Source: Deltaproteobacteria bacterium (GTDB taxonomy: Bacteria > Desulfobacterota > Desulfarculia > Adiutricales > Adiutricaceae). Taken from it: a DNA stretch of 60,001 bases. Where the stretch lies: positions 1 through 60,001 of the forward strand of contig JAITII010000008.1 in NCBI GenBank assembly GCA_031279515.1, given 5' to 3'. Below the pieces are notes generated by a model. It was not told the DNA's origin. It did no database searches and saw nothing but the letters and a program-made list of their open reading frames with translations. Below, piece by piece: positions 46,401 to 53,710 of the stretch. A program made the translations under genes and the position numbers. Every line of letters starts with the position of its first letter. The stretch's first letter is position 1.

Positions 46401-47486
46401 TGGCTCCAATAAACATTCTTCTACAGGCTTAGCTAATGAGAGGATATTTATGAGCTGAGCACCCAAAGGACATATCTTTTCCCATTCCATGTCTGGTGGG
46501 ATACTATTTATCTCTTCAGACAACAAAGTTAGAGCTAAGGCATCTGGTATTTCAAGCGGAGGAAATTTGAGTATCTCCAAAATGATTTGTGCCGGTATTC
46601 TGGAAATTTTAAAGTCGATTAAAAAGTTATCTGTTGCCTGTTGGATTTCCGAGAACCAAAAGTTGTAATTGTGTAAAAGAAGGTCGGGAAACTCTTTGAC
46701 AGCCGATTTGTCGATTTCATTGATAAAATTCAAGCTCTTTTCAAGATTTAGTCCCTTTTGCGTAAGACTTTGTTGGGTATCATCAAGAATTGTTTTTAGA
46801 GTTTCTGTAAAGTCTTGTAGGGAACGGTACGAGTTGCTTAATTTTTCATGTATTTTTTGTGAATTTCTTTTAAAGGTTAGTTTCCTGAGGCCTTCATAAC
46901 TTCTCTTAAATTTTTTATTTATCTGTTTTGTCTCTTCATTGTGTGTACTATTTAATATCTTTTTTATTGTTATAATGTTAATATATTTATTTAAAGCAGC
47001 ATTAATTTCGTCTGATATTTTTGGTAATTCATTATACTCTGTGGTCTCAATCATTTGCGAATATGGTATATCTTCTAGAGAAACAGGACTTATATAGTTT
47101 TGACCATTTTTACTATTTATGAAGTCAAGATAGATAAACAGTATTTGTCGCCATTTATAGTCTTGTAATTCTGATTTCAGTATAAAGGGAGGTGTTAGTA
47201 CTTCCTTATGCCAGTAAATGAAGAGTTTAGCCATCAGATCATCACTGTCATTAGTGGTTTGGATCACGAATTGTTTAAACATAGCGTCTGGAATCTTTAC
47301 ATTAGAATTTATCTCGGCAACTTCAGGATTTGAGTTCACGCACTCTTCAGTAAAGTGTCTGTAACTCCTTGGAAATAAGCTAAGATCATCTATAAGTGAG
47401 AAGATAAATAATGAATCCCTAATATGTTCAATCAAGACCTGTGGGATATATATTCTTTTATCTTTATATTGGGGTGATATTTTCAT
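40434..47486 (-). CDS. Giant (2350-residue) P-loop ATPase with Asp-rich tract, function unknown
   Basis: Residues 1-480 are helical with no known domain. Residues about 488-615 are almost all Asp with Glu and a few Lys/Val. Residues about 637-705 are eleven six-residue repeats of the ISKEEx type. Then comes a helical region (about 740-1480), an alpha/beta stretch (about 1480-1600: SWLGYSFERNVKIIP, YHVYEIKASI, LILCWGAN) that could be a degenerate nuclease-like fold, and a STAND/AAA-type ATPase: NPTMFYGRQNTLNQI, Walker A GGAFQGKTSI (Lys1625), LAILADNSDEIW as likely Walker B. The C-terminus has a second, weakly ATPase-like segment and Pro/Ser repeats. FYGR-type ATPases of this kind are common in defence and signalling. 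Acidic tracts may mimic DNA or bind basic proteins. The gene is AT-rich with no frameshift, so it is probably expressed. Confidence 0.7.
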   Translation of the reverse strand: MKISPQYKDKRIYIPQVLIEHIRDSLFIFSLIDDLSLFPRSYRHFTEECVNSNPEVAEINSNVKIPDAMFKQFVIQTTNDSDDLMAKLFIYWHKEVLTPPFILKSELQDYKWRQILFIYLDFINSKNGQNYISPVSLEDIPYSQMIETTEYNELPKISDEINAALNKYINIITIKKILNSTHNEETKQINKKFKRSYEGLRKLTFKRNSQKIHEKLSNSYRSLQDFTETLKTILDDTQQSLTQKGLNLEKSLNFINEIDKSAVKEFPDLLLHNYNFWFSEIQQATDNFLIDFKISRIPAQIILEILKFPPLEIPDALALTLLSEEINSIPPDMEWEKICPLGAQLINILSLAKPVEECLLEPLNKYFSPLFVSRLNEGKFDIVLTKEWNKDIPIPLKNLTPEERAKIFSTCENIQGRSENPLEQMPLKDFEHIIELLKREKAELIDAVTSIIPKKDRKNIRTKLKKTPFKDILSSFKNEDTTDTFVFKEDRQDKEDEEYDKEHDEDVDDVDVDEDYDDVDKDEDYDDVDVDKDDDDDDDDDDDDDDDDDDDDDDEDEDDDDEDEDDDDDDEDDDDDDEDDDDDDDDEDDDDDDDDDDDDDDDDDDDDYDYDDEDYSYAREYAEFYNEEYGLVEVYQKIRKEKEISKEEVISKEEEISKEEEISKEEWLIKEEEIIKEEEISKEEWLIKEEVISQEEWIIKEEVISQEEDLEEDLEETERKVGVLYKNEKYEYDDEEEEEANYKPISTVPEPEKIFTWSEITHQYSDKELEELVTIAKTVLTKNPSKLSPSVELGNPIRGIAAKLLEKSHTRGAYLLSVATDKNYFPSWLMSLLHLGLNFTPTSLNLKNDIYDLLSQVHQTKTFELDNYALDQMEPEEAILLYTALLYPTIMAPMAYYRGFYAALANMLPNRYITDLLDSLDNLSVIGDQEEYATDFRKLFTGHNLKKVHSDLMAKTAYFKDNYQNHSCCYAPATIIWKNIMKKGLLYDNLEKAIIGDDLDALSNSIQDYKDSNKFKHIMDEVDDRFNKVAIHSTALKSLNKNIGYMNSLCEEWVNYHRTVKESSKRNNPYWRTKLNDIFSKAGALLEVFPQKLNFAEKLFHKVISSIANQSFFDLEDSDENQTDPDTLDLAQHKWQDDFFADDYQKDLYSYLIVVKNSTSTNPDGLTPPPLEELLDSFISPTETLEDAAQGYIHHLENREIVIPANFLESRGKFKNYEPKGSDKSLQTLLEDIVDPYMEEAEELIDKAKEMLLDYYYSGAINDTKRTLYDQTLQTAIQRLEDCRENIDYLELSRVKHGANSVLSRLTADSAQAKVITTALLQGIINEYPLKISKELEKHINYLINENVIRAAQDQIEEIRKLLTQGSPLPKLPASMDTTNYGAEFYALLDDFYHSNDPFKVYREKLALQNVSLTRDGQELWENLLKLDGLATSNDKIENFLKRLLSWLGYSFERNVKIIPIDKRFDRPVYHVYEIKASISPELPIWEGPSDTHTLILCWGANVSPDAMMDIAMGATQEDNKPTTFLIFTSLSGTHRALMWDWARKNQKDILVVDTNLIAFLSSPLLKEKRQQALFQSGCLVGNYNPYRTGGLLNPTMFYGRQNTLNQIAEGQSHKLLMGGAFQGKTSILQRILQDESRNKPSDGHYVTLLSATDYKDIVELVHAGLTALELAPQDNTTQAVLEKLEELAVLLSRRRKGMNRLAILADNSDEIWNELRTNPKSQEFLLKTIDMQGFEIVFAGYNLAGKLQRHPHDPFFALGDPILLGPLGEQDAISLVTVPLRAIGFEFQKNALIYKLLSHTNQQPHLIQLFCHELINEVRRNLDLSSVPPFFISDTNITSVMENSNIRKAFRNFYQTILNQDPHYMAIYATMAFQNLDDSLNASSDFPHTHKPQYLLKNLAENWPTGFSELNEFELDYYLKNMSRLGLVNLTENGYIYRPYAGNMLWENDDEILHAVDNLSDLQVKDDLENISARRLILSPLVDSNIPFPSPLTMLQEQALLNRESNNPYFVLCSQVQDLKKLSIAIDTLIPPIYHEKLETIHIVDQKSLNDVYNIVKTYYNDKIYHIIVNPLNLEDFDFAEIVEHCFKLTSEKNQKKSNAKYLITILLTPEYLYNSNITQENIKPLKMSVLRFEKSTIELLAKDYGLDNLDTHAIMEKTGGWYNLVTYELMQLYASKNDIQSELSEADAWLQMNFRIDRNVCLPILKVVSDFDLVNYKDIQDYFEEPLEPPSSVPVDAIPLPGPMSLSEPPSSVSEEAMSLSLDFSDMPQSNYFIDLNHKIIEADSIVDGLSYSEDFTESSNFNSHNNSLKLVIDAMLDLKLILSDDHRAESLVNYFIDPFVKKFLFKR
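40681..40800 (-). repeat. Two copies of a 60-bp repeat near the C-terminus of the giant ATPase
   Basis: The block AACTGAACTCGGCGGCTCC (plus-strand reading) recurs exactly 60 bases apart (about 40722-40740 and 40782-40800), giving two Pro/Ser-rich 20-residue units beginning EPPSSV. It is probably a flexible linker made by a recent tandem duplication. Confidence 0.75.
45367..45575 (-). repeat. Eleven 18-bp tandem repeats coding ISKEEx-type hexapeptides
   Basis: Units such as ISKEEV, ISKEEE, ISKEEW, LIKEEE, IIKEEE, ISQEEW follow one another with an 18-base period. They predict a charged helix or coiled coil right after the Asp tract of the giant ATPase. Confidence 0.85.
45641..46020 (-). repeat. 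Asp-codon microsatellite (acidic tract)
   Basis: On the minus strand this is a long run of GAT/GAC/GAA triplets that codes for ~125 mostly acidic residues, over 20 consecutive Asp in places. On the plus strand it reads as TCATCG/TCATCA repeats. Because the unit is a triplet, length changes would not shift frame. Slippage could vary the tract length between strains. Confidence 0.9.
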
Positions 47487-48754
47487 TTCTTGTCTCTTTC
47501 AGTGGATTAGATGAAATGTTGGGCTAAAATAACAAAGGTATCGCATAAGGGCACAAAAAAAGCTAAAAGATAGGCTAGGTAATTGAGAGGTATGTTTTGA
47601 ATGGCCTCAATTGGTGCGTAAGCCAGCAAAAAGACTTAATTATTTTAACACATACCCTTAAGAAATTCCATATTATAGAATAAATTAAGTCCCATGTATG
47701 TTTCTCTAAATAATTTTATAACATATAGTCTTCATTTTGTAAATTAAATTATAAGGGAGGGCTTTTATGCAAAAGGGTGGTTTTCCCGCTTTAGTCAATA
47801 AAGCCCTCGGTCTTTTATGTATTATAATACTAATTCTCAGAATTTTCTAGCCATTTGCGTCTTTTATCTTTTATTTCATTTACAACGAGTTGTCAGAGCC
47901 AAAAGCCTCTTGCCTTATATTCTAATGGGATAAAATATGTAAATTGCCGATCTTGTTGATAGTTAAGACTTTTCCTCTAGGTAGAGTCATTAAAAGGCCT
48001 AAAAACCTTGCCTTTTTAGTTTATATTAGAATGGACAGCTATGGTCACCAAAAAAAATCCTTAAAAATTATCGAGGCGTAAAAAGTCTCTAATAAATCTA
48101 GAAGACAAAGGAGCACTATATTTAGTAGTGATTTAATATAAATTCTACACTATATAGTAAAATTTTGATATCTTTAGTTATACAGTTACTTTTTCCGTTA
48201 TGATCATTTTTTTCCAAAACATGAATAAATGCGGCCAGGTGGCAAAAAATGCCCTGCTTTAATATGGCATAGATTTAAAAGGTCAAAGTCCTAGAAGAGG
48301 CGAGCTCATATATTTATAATATTTCCATATTATGGATAATATTCCAATTCGCTTCCTAAGCCTTTTTTAATTTGAAACTTAGAGCTTCTGCTTCAAATTG
48401 TGCCAGTTTTCGCTCTTTAGCTCTTAAACGAAAATGATTCGTAGGGCTGTTTGCTGGATATTGTGAATCTTTAGGATAAATTTGGCTTATTTCCTAGCTT
48501 CTAACCTAAAAAATCCTTGCTGGTGAGGTCAAATCGGTAGAACTCTTAGCTAAGCTAGACTAATATGGCGCCAGTAGTCTTACGGCTCTTTAGACTAAAG
48601 CTAGATTTTTTAGAAAATTAGTACCCTTTCTAGCTTCCATTTTCTTTTGTCAATATTTAAGCCCGCTTTGTCACTTAAATGAGGGTGGATTTTTCTCCAT
48701 GTTATTTCCAAAGGGAGTCAGCATGTTAAGTTTTTTGGCACTTTAAAATACTCC
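47487..48754. other. AT-rich gene-free stretch
   Basis: No protein-like open frame on either strand. Contains a hairpin GAGGGCTTT...AAAGCCCTC at 47757-47808, and an imperfect AT palindrome at 48318-48343 that shares the half site AATATTTCCA with the operator candidate before focA. Nothing else can be supported. Confidence 0.5.
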
Positions 48755-49050
48755 TTTAAAAATAGCTGAGGGGGGTGGTGAAAACCCTGCCTCTCCACCT
48801 GTGGAGAAGAAAAAAATAGTCAAGGGAAAAGCGACTTTCCCCAGCCCAAACCACAGAAGGTGCAGCCTGCCTTGAAAAGTCCGGTGAGGGCCATTCCGCT
48901 GGCTTCTCATTAAAAAAATACCGACATGTACCAAGCAGGGCTAAAACGCGGCTCAGAGTCGCACCGCGATGGGATCCTTAGGTCAAAGAGGCGAAGGTAA
49001 GCTAGGGAATTTAGCCTGTCCTAACTTTGCTTGCTGCCAACTTACCAAAA
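48755..49050. ncRNA. Candidate structured RNA beside the Cas12b-like gene
   Basis: A GC-richer block inside AT-rich DNA, rich in potential stems: TCTCCAC-CT-GTGGAGA (48792-48807), GGGAAA...TTTCCC (about 48823-48840), AAGGTGCAG/CTGCCTT (about 48857-48873), CGCGG...CCGCG (about 48947-48968), GGTAAG...CTTACC (about 48995-49046). It has no convincing coding frame, although the minus strand has a 63-codon frame over part of it. Its place about 0.6 kb before a Cas12-like nuclease gene makes a guide- or tracr-like RNA possible. The strand is not settled: a terminator on the minus strand lies just to the right (49051-49079), so this block would be downstream of, not upstream of, that terminator on the minus strand; a plus-strand RNA is then more likely. 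Low confidence. Confidence 0.35.
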
Positions 49051-49079
49051 ATAAAAAAATCTCCCTCTAGTGAGAGGGA
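49051..49079 (-). terminator. Rho-independent terminator on the minus strand
   Basis: TCCCTC-6-base loop-GAGGGA (49062-49079) followed, reading leftwards on the minus strand, by seven T. It would stop a leftward transcript coming from the region upstream of the Cas12b-like gene, where no minus-strand gene is seen, which hints at an unannotated antisense RNA. Confidence 0.6.
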
Positions 49080-49276
49080 ATCCTTAGCCATAGATCTGAA
49101 AGCCATGAGGCGTATAAGTTTCGTAATCATCTGAACTAACGTTTAAGTTAATCCGCTCCTAGCCAATTCTGACTTATTGGCAGCCCCTCCAAAGGATTTC
49201 GCCGGTATCGTCGGCCAAAAGCAGTTGCAATACAGACTTTTCATTAAAACTACTCTATCTTGATATTGATCTTAAG

Positions 49277-49317
49277 AAAAAAACGCACTATATTGGTGCT
49301 ATCCCCATTAGGGGATA
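49277..49317 (-). terminator. Second minus-strand hairpin pair with T run
   Basis: A perfect hairpin TATCCCC-ATTA-GGGGATA (49300-49317) and a short GCAC...GTGC stem, followed on the minus strand by seven T (49277-49283 on plus as A). It could be a terminator for a leftward RNA or part of a structured leader of the nuclease gene. Confidence 0.45.
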
Positions 49318-49621
49318 AGAACAATATGTTAATAAGCCTCTTTGCTGATCTTCTTTGGTGATTTCGGTTCATTTTACTATTTTCATGCTATTAGATCTCT
49401 ATAAGGATTTAAAAGTTTATAATAATCAAAACTATTGTATTTTATCCGCATAAATTGTATTATGATATTAATGAAAACCCTAGTCCTACTAAAATCCTCA
49501 AATTTAGATACTAGAAGCGCCATATCTAGAGGGGGCCCCATCCTGGGCTATTTTGCTCCCGTGCCCCCACGCTCAATGGCGACTGTTTTTCAAAGCAAAC
49601 TTTAGAGGTCCGAGCAGGAAC

Positions 49622-52600
49622 ATGGAACTAAAGCCGTCAGAAAACCCTATCCAGACACTCAAGCCTGGGGAATACATAATACTCAGCAGCAACCTGGTGT
49701 CCCGGCGTTTGATGAACCAAAAAAAATTATCGCTGATTCATGAGTCGCTAGATGAGCTTAACTCTTGCCTGTTAAAGACTTATATCGCTCATTCGCAAGC
49801 GGCCTCCTCGGTGCTGGACGGGGTGCTAACCGAGTTAGGGCGCCTTCCCGCATCCTTTGTCAATGAATACAGCAAGGGTAAGCGGAAAGCAGCCATGCTT
49901 TTCCTTTTTTCCTCATGGATCGTCTCAGAGAGCATTACGGAAAGGACTGCCAAGTTCGTCATTGCCAAAGGCACAGACCCACCGGAGGAGCGCCGCAAGA
50001 AAGTGGCGGAGGCCTTCGAGAGAATCCTGAAGGACGAGGGGCTTTCCGAAGAACAGATAGAGGAGTGGCGGGTAACCTGCAGGTACACACTTTCCGCTGA
50101 CATCAATAAAGCTAGCGTCCTGGTGAACAGGAAAGCTTTGGCGGCGGAGGATGCGAAAAAGAGGGGATTGGCTTGTGCCGATGCGGAAGGCGCCAGATAC
50201 ATCATCGACGCGTTTTATGGCTCAATGTATGACCTGTTGAAACTCTACATTCCAAAAGAGGATAAGCCAGTGTACACGAATGAGAATTGCTCCATTGACT
50301 GCACTAATTTGCTAAGCAATAGATTCGGCAAGGGAAAGGGTGCCAATTTCCAAAAATTGCACGAAATTTACACCCGGATAATGCTGTGGTCCGGAACCTG
50401 GCTGTGTTCATTGCAGGGGACTTTAGGCATGTCGGATGAAGCTCCCCCCGGAACGCCCTCGCTAACCGGGCTTCTTGAATTTCTGTTCCAGTCCGAGCTC
50501 TTGCCTTTCTACTGGGATACCGTCCCCGATTTGAATAAATTCTTGGACTTTCTCGGGAAGAAGTACCATATGAGCCAAACAATGACCTTGCTCGAAGAAC
50601 TTGGCAAACGGGGCACGGATACCCCTCTCGATCAGGTAATGATAGGGAGGCTCGGGAGGGCCGCCCTGATGTCGTCCGCGAGGTGCCTGAATTTCGAGAG
50701 CGACAAGGGCCCCAAAGAATATCTTACCTTGATGATGAATGACGCGTCGGAAGCGTCCGGGATCCCTTTCGAAGCGGAAGGGCCTAGCCGTGAATTCTAT
50801 GTGAGCACCATGGCGGAGGCGTTACAGAGATTTAAGTCCCATATGTCCTGGGTAGCTAGAAGGGAGAGGGCCAGGCAGAGTCAGGCCGCGAAAGGGAAAG
50901 AACTAATGAAAACAGTCCACCCAAAAACGGTCATCGCCCTTAACGAGTTCCGGGCCAAGCAAAAGATCGACTCCGGCGCGGTGGAGGATTGCGAGATATC
51001 GGAAGCTGAAATAGCAGGGTACAAACAATTGTACGAGTTATGGGCTGCCAAAAAGTGTGAGACGGAGACAGGGAGGCTAAAAGTCCTGGAAGAGTTCTGG
51101 GAAACGATCCCATGCGACCAGCGGGGCAGTATTTCGCTTTTTAGGCACCTGTGCAGCAGCGACGAACTTCCAGGCTGGCCCAAGGAAGAATTCGATCCCC
51201 TCACGGACGCCACCCCGGAGGATCTCATAGCCTACGTCAAAGCCAGAAACGACCTTTCCGGCGCTACGCGCCGGAAAATTCCCATGCTCCAGCATATCGA
51301 CCCTTACCTGTCCCCAGTCCCTCTCCGTTTCGGGGAAGGAAGGATGGGTGTCAAGCAAGATGCCAAAACTTACCCCGATGGAAACTTTTTTCAGTACTTG
51401 ACTCTGACCCTCTGGAACGGTACCAAATTCGTCAACTGCCTGGGTTACTGGGATTCAAAAAGAATAAACGACGCCCTGGCGTTCAAATCTAGCGCCAAAG
51501 GACCCGAGGCCCCATGCCAGCTGCACGACCTCTACACAAAATTAAAACATAGCCCCATTACCATAAGGCCGAATAAGAAGGCACAGAGTAAACTACGGGT
51601 CCTGGGGAAAGGCGAGAACATTGACAGCAAATCCTTGGAACGCATTCAGGAAAGCATGACCTGGGCAATTGATTTTCATATCAAGATATGGCCATACGGC
51701 CCATTCCACAGATCCACCTCGACAAAAAACGAGGAGCATAACGCGAAACCCATTTACCAGGCCGTCATTCCCCCAAAAAAGAACCAATCTGTCATGGTCG
51801 ATATCGGATGGGATCTTTCAGGCATTAAAATACTGTGTTTAGATTTAGGGCGGAACAACTCCCTTGCCCTATCCTTTATGCACCCCACTACCGCAGAGGC
51901 CTTGGAAGCCTTGTGCCTCCAAAATGAGGTACCCATTCCAACACCTAGCGATCTGTGGTGCCATGTCCCGGTGACAATGAGAAATGACGAGGTTTTAGTA
52001 AAAAAAACTCTCATATTCAGAAGGACCGGGCCGGACATCCTGGACGATGGTAAAGCCAACTCCACTCCATGGGCGCGGATTGGGGAGCAGTACTTACCGA
52101 AATTACCGGGCGAATCGGCGAAAGATCGACGGGAACTGTCCGACGATGAGATAGTTGCCTTGCACAATGCGGATGTATTGCTTGGCATTGGCGAACCTTA
52201 TGTCAAGAGACTCATGTCTTCTGGCTTCGGCCAAGGGAAGTGCAAGGGCAACCAGCGGGAAAGGCTGAATAGGATCTTAAAAAATCCTTCCTTAAAGCAA
52301 GCGCCTCCCTGCCCACCTGCCAAAGGAAAAAATCCTTCCCTAAAGCAAGCGCCTCCCTGCCCACCTGCCGAAGAAAAAGATCCTTCACTTGCCAGCGTTT
52401 CACGTACGGCAATCGTCGCTGTGAACGAGCTCGTCGTTACCACAACCCGGGTCATCGGACACTTTTTTAACCTTTCCAAGATCCCCTTGCTTCTGAAAGA
52501 CGAATCGCCGTTACAGGTTGCCAAAGGGCTCCAGAACTGGTGGGATTTATTAAGGTACAAGGACAAGGACATCGTATTGGATACGGCTGCCAAATTATGG

Positions 52601-53710
52601 GATTGCTATATCAAACCCCTTCCGGGCTACCAGGATCTCTTTCTGGCTTACTCCAAGCGGCAGCTTGGAAAGGCCTCCGGCTCCAAGTACCTTAAATTCG
52701 TACAGATTGCCCAGTCGCTGATGAATACCGACCTGGATAAGATAGCCAGGCACTTCAAAGAGGCCCTTGAAGAGATTGAAGCAAACCTTGTCAAAGTAAA
52801 GTATACGGCGCACAGTTTCCTTTTCCCGTGCCGGTTTGGCACAGTGGAAGACGGGCTTTCCGCCCGGCAAATGGGGGGTCTCTCCCATTTGCGTATCGAT
52901 GCCATGAACAGGCTAATATATAAAGTCATGAAGCCTCTTGCGTTTCATCGCGCCAATAAGCTGGCAGAAGGGGGCGTAGCCAAGGGGTCCTCAGGATTCG
53001 ACATCACCGAAGTCGGCAAAATAGAGAAGGTAATAGTGCAACGGCTCGTAGCGCAAAGGGTCGACGAGATTGTCAGCATTGTGACAACAAACGCCTTGGG
53101 CACATACTGGAAAAATGCCAAAAATGGCAAATCATCCACAGGACCCGGATCCGGCGATGAAAAGTTGTGCCCGATCGTCGTCATGGAAAACCTTGACAGC
53201 CTGACACCAAACCTTGGCAGGACAATGAGCGAAAACCGCCTCATATCCACTATGCGAGCGGGGGGCATAAGAGAGAAGCTGAAGCAACGATGCAGGCGTC
53301 TAGGCTTAATGCTCATCGAAGTCGACCCGGCCGAAACGGCAGCCGTCGACTCCAGGACCGGAGCCTTCGGGATGAGGGCTCGCGAGATTTCTGCGGCTAA
53401 ATTTATGTCCCAGCCAGGGATAAGAAAAAAGGTGGAAGAGGCAAGGGTCCGGAGCGAAAAAGGTACGGCTTTGGCAGAAGACTGGTTATGGATAAGCATT
53501 GATGACAGGCTTAAAAGCCTTTCCAAGTCCGACCTTGCCAAGACCGCGAACGTGTTTATCCCCTCCAAAGGCGGCGCTTTGTTTCTAAGCGGCGATGAAA
53601 AATCTTCGAGGATCATACACGCCGACATCAATGCGGCCTGCAACATAGGCCTTAGGGCGCTCACCACTCCTAGCTGGGTTGGGGGGGGCTCTCAGATTTG
53701 GGTTGACTGA
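49622..53710 (+). CDS. Large RuvC nuclease resembling Cas12b (type V effector), orphan
   Basis: Residue numbers count from a TTG at 49553; I prefer ATG 49622 (residue 24) after GAGCAGGAAC. The C-terminal half carries a split RuvC site: RuvC-I LCLDLGRNNSLALSF (Asp764), RuvC-II VVMENLD (Glu1212), RuvC-III HADINAACN (Asp1358). Between II and III, RTMSENRLI and VDSRTGAFGMRAREI follow the pattern I recall from Alicyclobacillus Cas12b (PPSENNQL, FDARTGAPGIRCRRV), and KLPGESAKDRRE after RuvC-I matches its KLPGETESKDLR. There is no Cys4 zinc finger, as in Cas12b. The N-terminal half is a helical region that would correspond to the guide/PAM lobes. The protein is longer than usual owing to a Pro-rich repeat insertion between RuvC-I and II. 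Codon use (few ATA, more ATC/GTC) differs from neighbours, suggesting transfer. No cas1, cas2 or CRISPR array is seen. It ends at a TGA with an open frame beyond. Confidence 0.82.
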   Translation: MELKPSENPIQTLKPGEYIILSSNLVSRRLMNQKKLSLIHESLDELNSCLLKTYIAHSQAASSVLDGVLTELGRLPASFVNEYSKGKRKAAMLFLFSSWIVSESITERTAKFVIAKGTDPPEERRKKVAEAFERILKDEGLSEEQIEEWRVTCRYTLSADINKASVLVNRKALAAEDAKKRGLACADAEGARYIIDAFYGSMYDLLKLYIPKEDKPVYTNENCSIDCTNLLSNRFGKGKGANFQKLHEIYTRIMLWSGTWLCSLQGTLGMSDEAPPGTPSLTGLLEFLFQSELLPFYWDTVPDLNKFLDFLGKKYHMSQTMTLLEELGKRGTDTPLDQVMIGRLGRAALMSSARCLNFESDKGPKEYLTLMMNDASEASGIPFEAEGPSREFYVSTMAEALQRFKSHMSWVARRERARQSQAAKGKELMKTVHPKTVIALNEFRAKQKIDSGAVEDCEISEAEIAGYKQLYELWAAKKCETETGRLKVLEEFWETIPCDQRGSISLFRHLCSSDELPGWPKEEFDPLTDATPEDLIAYVKARNDLSGATRRKIPMLQHIDPYLSPVPLRFGEGRMGVKQDAKTYPDGNFFQYLTLTLWNGTKFVNCLGYWDSKRINDALAFKSSAKGPEAPCQLHDLYTKLKHSPITIRPNKKAQSKLRVLGKGENIDSKSLERIQESMTWAIDFHIKIWPYGPFHRSTSTKNEEHNAKPIYQAVIPPKKNQSVMVDIGWDLSGIKILCLDLGRNNSLALSFMHPTTAEALEALCLQNEVPIPTPSDLWCHVPVTMRNDEVLVKKTLIFRRTGPDILDDGKANSTPWARIGEQYLPKLPGESAKDRRELSDDEIVALHNADVLLGIGEPYVKRLMSSGFGQGKCKGNQRERLNRILKNPSLKQAPPCPPAKGKNPSLKQAPPCPPAEEKDPSLASVSRTAIVAVNELVVTTTRVIGHFFNLSKIPLLLKDESPLQVAKGLQNWWDLLRYKDKDIVLDTAAKLWDCYIKPLPGYQDLFLAYSKRQLGKASGSKYLKFVQIAQSLMNTDLDKIARHFKEALEEIEANLVKVKYTAHSFLFPCRFGTVEDGLSARQMGGLSHLRIDAMNRLIYKVMKPLAFHRANKLAEGGVAKGSSGFDITEVGKIEKVIVQRLVAQRVDEIVSIVTTNALGTYWKNAKNGKSSTGPGSGDEKLCPIVVMENLDSLTPNLGRTMSENRLISTMRAGGIREKLKQRCRRLGLMLIEVDPAETAAVDSRTGAFGMRAREISAAKFMSQPGIRKKVEEARVRSEKGTALAEDWLWISIDDRLKSLSKSDLAKTANVFIPSKGGALFLSGDEKSSRIIHADINAACNIGLRALTTPSWVGGGSQIWVD
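52283..52387 (+). repeat. 48-bp tandem repeat inside the Cas12b-like gene
   Basis: Two nearly identical 48-base units (52283-52330, 52331-52378) coding NPSLKQAPPCPPAKGK and NPSLKQAPPCPPAEEK, and the start of a third (DPSL). Near-identity at DNA level indicates recent expansion. The product is a flexible Pro/Cys-rich linker between RuvC-I and RuvC-II. Confidence 0.92.

Noticed and set aside
48743-48934. 63-codon minus-strand frame in the structured block
   Set aside because: Composition follows the underlying inverted repeats and there is no ribosome-binding site, so an RNA or plain DNA structure is more likely.
52945-53667. 240-codon minus-strand frame within the Cas12b-like gene
   Set aside because: It lies fully inside a gene with clear catalytic motifs on the plus strand and itself has no recognisable motif.
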